Positions 58,628 to 64,000 of a DNA stretch of 64,000 nt are shown piece by piece. The notes under the pieces are model-generated. The model worked only from the letters and a program-made list of their open reading frames with translations. It had not been told where the DNA came from and made no database searches. Source of the stretch: DAIDKA01 sp035943195 (GTDB lineage: Bacteria; Pseudomonadota; Gammaproteobacteria; Steroidobacterales; Steroidobacteraceae); NCBI GenBank assembly GCA_035943195.1, contig DASZCK010000066.1:18378-82377 (forward strand). Direction: 5' to 3'. The translations under genes were made by a program, and so were the position numbers. Within the stretch, counting starts at the first letter, position 1; each line of letters begins with the position of its first letter.

Positions 58628-59953
58628 ATGAAAATCCCGGAAATCATCATCGTCGAGGTGCTGCATCAGCCGGGCAGCCTCGCCAAGGTACTGCAGGTCA
58701 TCGCCGAGGAAGGCCTGGTCCTGGAGAACCTGACCGCATTGCGGCGCGAGCAGGGCCGCACCCTTTGGGAAATCACCCTGGAGATGGACGAGGACGCCAA
58801 TCGCTCGCTATACGAACGCATCGACCAGCTGCCGAACGCGCGCTTCGTCGGCAAGTCCGACCGGGTCTTCAATCGGCATCGCGGCGGCAAGATCCGCACG
58901 GTCTCGCGCGTGACCATCAATACCCTGAACATTCTGCGCGATGTGTACACGCCGGGGGTGGCCCGCGTCTGCCTCGCCATCCAGGCCGATCCGCGCAAGA
59001 TCCATGACTACACGGCCATCGACAACACCGTGGCGGTCATCACCAATGGCACCGCCATCCTCGGGCTCGGCGACATCGGGGCCGCCGCGGGCCTGCCGGT
59101 CATGGAGGGCAAGGCCGCGTTGTTCGCGGAGCTGGTGGGCTTGAACGGGGTGCCGATCCTCTTGAAGACGCGTGACGCGGACAGCGTGGTGGCGAGCATC
59201 ATGGCCATCGAACAGTCCTTCGGTGCCATTCAGCTGGAGGACTTCGCGGCGCCCGAGTGCTTCGACATCGAAGAGCGGCTGTGCCGGATGCTCGACAAAC
59301 CGGTGCTGCACGACGATCAGCATGGCACCGCGGTGGTGACGCTGGCGGCGTTGATCACGGCCACGCGTCGCCTGGGTCGCAGCCTGCGGGTGAGCACCAT
59401 CGGACAGATCGGCCTGGGCGCGGCCGGCACCGGCATCGTGCGGCTGCTGCGCGCCTACGGCGTGCGCAAGGTGCTGGGCGCGGACCGCAATCCCAAGGCC
59501 ATCCTGCGCATCGAGTCGATGGGCGCCGAGGCGGCGACGCTGACCGATATCATGGCCCGTTGCGACATCGTGATCGCCACCACGGGGGTCAAGGACCTGA
59601 TTCCGGCCGCCCTGGTGCGGGCCGGACAGATCATCCTGGCGCTCTCCAATCCGGAAAGCGAGATCGATCCCCTGGAAGCCATGCAGCGCGGGGCGGCCTT
59701 CGCCGCCGACGGCAAGGGCGTCAACAACGTGCTCGCCTTTCCGGGACTGTTCCGCGGCGCGCTGGCGGCGCATGCCGCGCGCTTCACCGATGCCATGCTG
59801 ATTGCCGCCGCCGAGGCCATATCGCAGCTGGCCGGGAATGACCTGGTGCCCAATCCTCTGGACAAGCAGGTGCATGAACGGGTCGCGGCCGCGGTGCTGG
59901 CCGCGGCCGCACAGCCGGTGCTAGGAGAGGCGGGGACGCCGGAACCGACCTGA
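58628..59953 (+). CDS. ACT domain-malic enzyme fusion
   Basis: 441 residues. Residues 1-75 form an ACT domain (IIIVEVLHQPGSLAKVLQVIAEEGLVLENL), normally an amino-acid-binding regulatory module. The rest is NAD(P)-dependent malic enzyme, which decarboxylates malate to pyruvate: VYTPGVARVCLAI, GTAILGLGDIGAAAGLPVMEGKA, the metal/substrate part with LEDFAAPECFDIEERL and LHDDQHGTAVV, a Rossmann GLGAAGTGIVR and ILALSNPESEIDP. The N-terminal ACT suggests allosteric control by an amino acid, as known for a bacterial subgroup. Single gene, convergent with rpoH. Confidence 0.9.
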   Translation: MKIPEIIIVEVLHQPGSLAKVLQVIAEEGLVLENLTALRREQGRTLWEITLEMDEDANRSLYERIDQLPNARFVGKSDRVFNRHRGGKIRTVSRVTINTLNILRDVYTPGVARVCLAIQADPRKIHDYTAIDNTVAVITNGTAILGLGDIGAAAGLPVMEGKAALFAELVGLNGVPILLKTRDADSVVASIMAIEQSFGAIQLEDFAAPECFDIEERLCRMLDKPVLHDDQHGTAVVTLAALITATRRLGRSLRVSTIGQIGLGAAGTGIVRLLRAYGVRKVLGADRNPKAILRIESMGAEAATLTDIMARCDIVIATTGVKDLIPAALVRAGQIILALSNPESEIDPLEAMQRGAAFAADGKGVNNVLAFPGLFRGALAAHAARFTDAMLIAAAEAISQLAGNDLVPNPLDKQVHERVAAAVLAAAAQPVLGEAGTPEPT

Positions 59954-59968
59954 GCGAGTTTCACCCGC

Positions 59969-60844
59969 TCAGGCAGGTGCCATCATGCCCTTGAGCTTGC
60001 CCATCGCCTGGGTCTCGATCTGGCGGATGCGCTCCGCGGAAACCTTGTAGCGATCGGCCAGCTCGTGCAGCGTGGACTTGCCTTCGCCCGTCCAGCGGCT
60101 GATGAGGATGTCGCGGCTGCGAGCATCCAACCGGCCCAGGGCGGCCTGCAGGTTCTCGTGGGTCACGCTCTCCCATTCCTCCGCTTCGACGCTCTCCGCA
60201 GGGTCCGCGGCCGGCGCGGGCAGGTAAGAGGCCGGACTGTAGCTGCCGTCCTCGTCGTCACCCTCCGGGGCCGGGTCAAAGGACATATCGCGGGCCGACA
60301 GGCGCTGCTCCATCTCGGTGACTTCCGCGGTCGTCACGCCGAGGTCGCGGGCCACTGCCGCGGTCTCCTCATGCGACAGCCACGAGAGGTTCTTCTTCAT
60401 GCGGCGCAGGTTGAAGAAGAGCTTGCGCTGGGCCTTGGTGGTGGCGACCTTGACCAGCCGCCAGTTGCGCAGCACGTATTCATGGATCTCGGCCCGCACC
60501 CAGTGCACGGCGAAGGACACCAGGCGGACATTGACCGCCGGGTCGAAGCGCTTCACGGCCTTCATCAGGCCCACGTTGCCTTCCTGGATCAGATCGCCGA
60601 TGGGCAGACCGTAGCCGGTGTAGCCGCGGGCGATATGAACGACGAAGCGCAGGTGTGACAGCACCAGCTTGCGCGCCGCGTCCAGGTCATCCTCCGCACG
60701 GTAGCGAACGGCCAGATCATGCTCCTCCTCGCGCGTCAGCACGGGAATGCGGCTCACCCGATCCATATAGGCATCGAGGCTGCCGAGCGGCCCCGCCAGG
60801 GCGAGGTCGGACTGCGGAGCGATCAGAGCAGTTGCGTAAGTCAT
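59969..60844 (-). CDS. rpoH: RNA polymerase heat-shock sigma factor (sigma-32)
   Basis: 291 residues. Region 2 with GDLIQEGNVGLMKAVKRFDP and FAVHWVRAEIHEYVLRNWRLV, then the RpoH box QRKLFFNLRRMKK specific to sigma-32, a region 3 with WLSHEETAAVARDLGV and region 4 HTH ELADRYKVSAERIRQIE. It directs transcription of chaperone and protease genes. The start at 60844 has GGGAG 7 bases upstream. The promoter contains a complete CIRCE element, so HrcA control is likely. It follows ftsX on the same strand with 129 bases between. Confidence 0.96.
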   Translation of the reverse strand: MTYATALIAPQSDLALAGPLGSLDAYMDRVSRIPVLTREEEHDLAVRYRAEDDLDAARKLVLSHLRFVVHIARGYTGYGLPIGDLIQEGNVGLMKAVKRFDPAVNVRLVSFAVHWVRAEIHEYVLRNWRLVKVATTKAQRKLFFNLRRMKKNLSWLSHEETAAVARDLGVTTAEVTEMEQRLSARDMSFDPAPEGDDEDGSYSPASYLPAPAADPAESVEAEEWESVTHENLQAALGRLDARSRDILISRWTGEGKSTLHELADRYKVSAERIRQIETQAMGKLKGMMAPA

Positions 60845-60882
60845 TCAGGCTCCCAAGGTTCGAACTTTACGTTGGGCAAATC

Positions 60883-60909
60883 TTAGCACTCAGGGTATTA
60901 GAGTGCTAA
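60883..60909. promoter_or_regulatory. CIRCE element (HrcA operator) upstream of rpoH
   Basis: TTAGCACTC (60883-60891), nine bases, GAGTGCTAA (60901-60909): a perfect 9-9-9 CIRCE palindrome, the binding site of the heat-shock repressor HrcA. It overlaps the -10 region of the rpoH promoter and ends 39 bases upstream of the start codon. Confidence 0.95.
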
Positions 60910-60926
60910 GACCTTCCCGAGTTCAA
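60897..60926 (-). promoter_or_regulatory. rpoH: rpoH promoter (sigma-70 type)
   Basis: Minus-strand TTGAAC (60921-60926), 18-base spacer, TCTAAT (60897-60902). The CIRCE element overlaps the -10 hexamer and the start site, the usual geometry for HrcA repression. Confidence 0.5.
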
Positions 60927-60973
60927 CTTTCTTCGTATCGTTATAACCAATAAAAACAATCACCTAAGTGCTG

Positions 60974-61891
60974 TTAAGCTCGCGGTTCAATGCCCCGCAG
61001 ATGGCGCGCCGCTGCCAGCCAGGCACCCAGCCATCCCAGGCCCAGTCCCGCGCCAAACACCCCGGCGATGACCTCCGGGCCGGCCCCCTGCAGGGCGTAA
61101 CTGCTGCCGTAGAGCCGCGACAGGTTCGCCACCGGTGCCTGCAGCACCAGTACCGCGGTCCCGACCATGCCCCAGGCCAGCAGGGCGCCGCCGAGGCCAT
61201 ACAACATGCCGGTGTACAGGAAGGGTCGGCGCACGAACCCGGTCGACCCGCCCACCAGCCGGACCACCTCAATCTCGGTACGGCGTCCCTGGATTTCAAG
61301 GCGGATGGTATTGCCGATCACCGCCAGCACCCCGACCCCCAGCAGGAGGGCGGCGATACCCAGCACCCGGCGCAGCAGGTCGAGGATGGCGTTGAAGCGC
61401 AGCACCCACTCGGAGTCCACCTGCACCAGGTCCACCTCCGGCCAGGCCGCCAGGTAGTGCTTGAGGGCGTCGAGGTCCGCCGGGGCGGTGGCATCGGCCG
61501 CCGGTCGCACATGCAACACATTCGGCAGCGGGTTGCTGCCCAGTGCCTGCAGCGCCGTCCCGAACCCGGAGTACTGCCGGAACTCCTGCAGCGCCTGGTC
61601 GGCACTGATGATCTGCACCGCCGCCACCCCGGCGCGGGCGCGGGCGGAGTGTGCCAGCTGCTGCACCCGGGTCATGGCCACATCGGGCTTGAAGTACACC
61701 GACACATCCACGGCACCGGTGAAGCCGCCCGTGGCACTCATGGCGTTGGCGACGAACAGCTCCAGGGCCAAGGGCAGCGCCAGCGCCAGCCCGATGACCA
61801 GGATGGTCAGCGCGGTGGCAAAGGGTGCGCGGGCCAGGCGGCCGACGGAACCCACCAGGGACTGCGCATGGTGTGTGAGGTAGCCGCGCAT
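60974..61891 (-). CDS. ftsX: Cell division ABC transporter-like permease FtsX
   Basis: 305 residues, four membrane helices with a large periplasmic loop between the first and second (VNAMSATGGFTGAVDVSVYFKPDVAM to LDALKHYLAAWPEVDLVQVD). It forms a complex with FtsE and controls amidase activators during septation. The gene follows ftsE directly: stop TGA and start ATG are adjacent. Confidence 0.93.
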   Translation of the reverse strand: MRGYLTHHAQSLVGSVGRLARAPFATALTILVIGLALALPLALELFVANAMSATGGFTGAVDVSVYFKPDVAMTRVQQLAHSARARAGVAAVQIISADQALQEFRQYSGFGTALQALGSNPLPNVLHVRPAADATAPADLDALKHYLAAWPEVDLVQVDSEWVLRFNAILDLLRRVLGIAALLLGVGVLAVIGNTIRLEIQGRRTEIEVVRLVGGSTGFVRRPFLYTGMLYGLGGALLAWGMVGTAVLVLQAPVANLSRLYGSSYALQGAGPEVIAGVFGAGLGLGWLGAWLAAARHLRGIEPRA

Positions 61892-62584
61892 TCAGCGCGT
61901 CGCCGACATGCTGGGCAGCGGTGCATCGCCGCTGCCCTGGATCTGGCCGTCTTCGAGCACGATGCGGCGCTGGCCGAACTCGTGCACGACGTGCAGGTCG
62001 TGAGTGGCGATGATCACCGTGACCCCGACATCACAGAAGCGCTTGAAGAGCTTCATGACTTCGAGCGCAAGACCCGGGTCGAGATTGCCGGTGGGCTCAT
62101 CGGCAATCAGTACCGAGGGTTTGGCGACCACGGCGCGCGCAATGCCCACGCGCTGCTGTTCACCCACCGAGAGTTCATTGGGCAGCATCCGCTCCTTGCC
62201 CAGCAGGCCCACCTGGTCCAGTGCCGCGCGCACGCGCTTGTCCCGTTCCGCGGATGCCGCGCCCGCCACGACCAGCGGCAGGGCGACGTTGTCGAACACC
62301 GGGCGGTCATCGAGCAGGCGGTGCTCCTGGAAGACGACGCCGAGGGTGCGGCGGTAGGCGGGAAGGTGGCGCGATTTGAGAGCGCCGAGATTCTGGCCGT
62401 TGACGATGACCGTGCCGCGGGTCGGTCGTTCCAGCATGGCGATGAGCTTGAGCACCGTGCTCTTGCCGGCACCGGAGCGCCCGGTCAGGAACACCATCTC
62501 GCCGCGATCGATGCTGAAGCTCGCGGCGCGCAGCGCCTCACGTCCATTGGGATAGCGCTTGGTGACCCGTTCGAAGAGGATCAC
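61892..62584 (-). CDS. ftsE: Cell division ATP-binding protein FtsE
   Basis: 230-residue ABC ATPase. Walker A LTGRSGAGKSTVLKL near residue 36, signature LSVGEQQRVGIARA near 138, Walker B VLIADEPTGNLDP and the H-loop IIATHDLHVV. It pairs with FtsX at the inner membrane and couples cell division to peptidoglycan hydrolysis. Its start overlaps the ftsY stop by four bases, the classic ftsYEX order. Confidence 0.96.
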   Translation of the reverse strand: MILFERVTKRYPNGREALRAASFSIDRGEMVFLTGRSGAGKSTVLKLIAMLERPTRGTVIVNGQNLGALKSRHLPAYRRTLGVVFQEHRLLDDRPVFDNVALPLVVAGAASAERDKRVRAALDQVGLLGKERMLPNELSVGEQQRVGIARAVVAKPSVLIADEPTGNLDPGLALEVMKLFKRFCDVGVTVIIATHDLHVVHEFGQRRIVLEDGQIQGSGDAPLPSMSATR

Positions 62585-63549
62585 GGCGTGGTGCCCACCC
62601 CGTCGACCAATGCGGCGGCGAAGGCCTCGGCATTGAACTCGCCGAAGTCACCGGCCTGTTCGCCGATGCCGATGAAGCGGATCGGGAGCTTCAGCCGCCG
62701 GGCGATCGCGAGCACGATGCCGCCCTTGGCAGTGCCGTCGAGCTTGGTCAGCACCAGCCCGGTGACGCCGATCGCCTGGTGAAACTGCACCGCCTGGCTG
62801 AGGGCGTTCTGACCCTGATTGGCATCCAGCACCAGCAGCACCTCGTGTGGCGCACGGGGCTCGACCCGCTGGATCACACGCCGCACTTTCTTCAGCTCTT
62901 CCATGAGATGGGACTGGCTTTGCAGACGCCCGGCGGTGTCGGCAATCAATACCTCGATGCCGCGCGAGCGCGCCGACTGCGCCGCGTCGAACACCACCGC
63001 CGCCGGATCGGCGCCCGCCTGCTGCGCGACCAGCGCCGACCCGCTGCGGGTGGCCCATACCTGCAGCTGCTCGATGGCGGCGGCGCGGAAGGTATCCGCG
63101 GCCGCGAGCATCACGCTATGGCCGGCATCGGCCAGTCGCTGGGCGAGCTTGCCGATGGTCGTGGTCTTGCCCGAGCCGTTCACGCCGACGACCAGGATCA
63201 CATAGGGATGCTGGCCGGGGTCGATCACCAGGGGCTGCGCGCAGGGTGCCAGGATCTCCGTCACGCAGCGGCGCAGGGCGCTGATCAGGGCCTCGACGTC
63301 GGCAAGTTCCTGGTGGGCCACGCGCTTGCGCAGGTCCTCGAGAATGTACTGCGTCGCCTCCACGCCCACATCGGCGGTGAGCAGCCGGGTTTCCAGCTCC
63401 TCGAGGATTTGCGCATCGATCTTGCGGCCCCTGAACAGGGTCGCCAGGTCCATCGTCAGAAAGGAGTTGCCGCGATTGAGTTTCTTGCGCAGCCGCTGGA
63501 AGAACCCGCCGGATTCCTCGTCGGCCGCTTTGTCACGTCGGAAAAGCAT
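62581..63549 (-). CDS. ftsY: Signal recognition particle receptor FtsY
   Basis: 322 residues. GTPase domain with LVVGVNGSGKTTTIGKLAQRL near 135, DTAGRLQSQSHLMEELKKVRRV and VLTKLDGTAKGGIVLAIA, and an N domain before it. The long acidic N-terminal extension of E. coli FtsY is absent; a short basic leader (MLFRRDKAADEESGG) may contact lipids. It delivers ribosomes translating membrane proteins to the translocon together with Ffh. Divergent from rsmD, with 21 bases between them. Confidence 0.96.
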   Translation of the reverse strand: MLFRRDKAADEESGGFFQRLRKKLNRGNSFLTMDLATLFRGRKIDAQILEELETRLLTADVGVEATQYILEDLRKRVAHQELADVEALISALRRCVTEILAPCAQPLVIDPGQHPYVILVVGVNGSGKTTTIGKLAQRLADAGHSVMLAAADTFRAAAIEQLQVWATRSGSALVAQQAGADPAAVVFDAAQSARSRGIEVLIADTAGRLQSQSHLMEELKKVRRVIQRVEPRAPHEVLLVLDANQGQNALSQAVQFHQAIGVTGLVLTKLDGTAKGGIVLAIARRLKLPIRFIGIGEQAGDFGEFNAEAFAAALVDGVGTTP

Positions 63550-63570
63550 GACGCTATTGTATGATGAACC

Positions 63571-63867
63571 GTGACCGGTAAGCCCGATATGCGCTCGACC
63601 GCCGCCCGCGTCGCCCGGGGCAACAAAGCGCGCACGCTACGCATCATCGGCGGCACCTGGCGCGGTCGCACCTGGCGCTTCCCCGAGGGCGACATCCGTC
63701 CGACCCCAGACCGGGTGCGTGAGACCTTGTTCAACTGGCTGGCACCCTCGATCGTGGGTGCACGCTGCCTCGACCTGTTCGCGGGCAGCGGCGCGCTGGG
63801 CCTGGAGGCGATGTCACGCGGCGCGGGCAGCGTCGTGTTCGTGGAGAATTCGTCGCTGACGGCGCGC
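63571..63867 (+). CDS. rsmD: 16S rRNA (guanine966-N2)-methyltransferase RsmD, truncated by junction
   Basis: Only the first ~98 residues belong to RsmD: RIIGGTWRGRTWRFPEGD, IRPTPDRVRETLFNWL and the S-adenosylmethionine site LDLFAGSGALGLEAMSRGAG, then VVFVENSSLTAR. After that the frame continues to 63966 with sequence unrelated to RsmD, antisense to coaD, and the catalytic NPPY part is missing. The divergent partner is ftsY, as in other gammaproteobacteria. The GTG start at 63571 may be replaced by ATG 63589. Truncated at a rearrangement or assembly junction, not at the window edge. Confidence 0.85.
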
Positions 63868-64000
63868 GAAGTCCACGGTGAGCTCGGAGTAGCCGATGAC
63901 CTCGACGTTGGGCAGGTCCGCGAGCACCTGCCGCGCCAGCGCCACGCGCTTCTCCTGGGTGAATAGCGGCGCCTTGCCGGCGTTGGTGGCGATGGCTACC
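63862..64000 (-). CDS. coaD: Phosphopantetheine adenylyltransferase CoaD, inverted partial fragment
   Basis: The minus strand from the right edge reads VAIATNAGKAPLFTQEKR, VALARQVLADLPNVEVIGY and SELTVDFAR, the residues about 30-75 of CoaD (ATP + 4'-phosphopantetheine to dephospho-CoA), and stops matching at about 63862. The gene would start outside the window to the right. coaD normally follows rsmD on the same strand; here the fragment is inverted and also lacks its C-terminal half. Confidence is in the identity, not in the gene being functional. Confidence 0.8.

Noticed and set aside
60968..62782. 604-codon plus-strand frame opposite ftsX, ftsE and ftsY
   Set aside because: Antisense to three well-known genes; His/Gln/Arg-rich shadow composition.
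1..64000. CRISPR arrays, rRNA genes, prophage
   Set aside because: No regularly spaced repeats, no rRNA sequence and no phage structural genes were seen.

Overview
The window is G+C-rich chromosomal DNA of a gammaproteobacterium, most likely from the Xanthomonadales/Nevskiales/Steroidobacterales neighbourhood. The grounds are a xanthomonadin-type aryl-polyene pigment cluster, a gltB-gltD pair, an rpoH/ftsX/ftsE/ftsY block, a PEP-CTERM-like protein and an ISXO2-type (IS1595 family) transposase. This placement is inferred from gene content, not from a marker gene.

Layout. 1-9.2 kb is an accessory region. It holds a tannase/feruloyl-esterase-type protein, two paralogous two-gene operons (a DUF6152 protein plus a larger exported protein), a CadC-like membrane regulator between them, and two copies of an FlhC-like gene, one of them a pseudogene with an amber codon. 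9.2-12.5 kb is one mobile element: a 25-bp perfect terminal inverted repeat at each end, flanked by an 8-bp direct repeat, enclosing an IS1595-family transposase and cargo (BrnT/BrnA-like toxin-antitoxin, a 52-residue basic protein, a degenerate Arg-type tRNA with a CGT anticodon, a coiled-coil protein and DnaA-box-like inverted repeats). 12.5-19.7 kb carries two bactofilins on opposite strands around an ABC-2 exporter, a PAP2 phosphatase, a membrane-anchored receiver-domain protein and a YheT-type hydrolase. 19.8-20.0 kb has no ORF but contains a sigma-54-type promoter followed at once by two hairpins and a T-run, a candidate small RNA. 20.2-26 kb holds an M16 peptidase pair, a LysR regulator and a CbpA-like co-chaperone.

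26.1-40.5 kb is the aryl-polyene cluster: glycosyltransferase, acyltransferase, ketoreductase, AMP-ligase, chorismatase (XanB2-like), flavin halogenase-like enzyme, ACP, ketosynthase with a partner lacking the active-site cysteine, two hotdog dehydratases, a LolA-like carrier and an MMPL exporter. lspA and three genes with no obvious pigment role are threaded into the same tightly overlapping run. Together these would make a hydroxybenzoate starter, extend it to a polyene on an ACP, and move it to a lipid in the outer membrane.

40.7-47 kb is gltB-gltD. 47-54 kb holds small conserved genes (PEP-CTERM-like protein, DUF2182, DUF899, HTH regulator, beta-propeller protein, DUF2147, a deleted ArsC, DUF2937, a kinase-like protein with an altered catalytic motif). 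54-57 kb has a 'dedicated sortase system' type two-component pair with no sortase nearby. 57-64 kb is housekeeping: acyl-CoA dehydrogenase, ACT-malic enzyme, rpoH with a perfect CIRCE operator in its promoter, then ftsX, ftsE, ftsY and the start of rsmD. At the right edge rsmD runs into an inverted fragment of coaD, which looks like an assembly or amplification junction.
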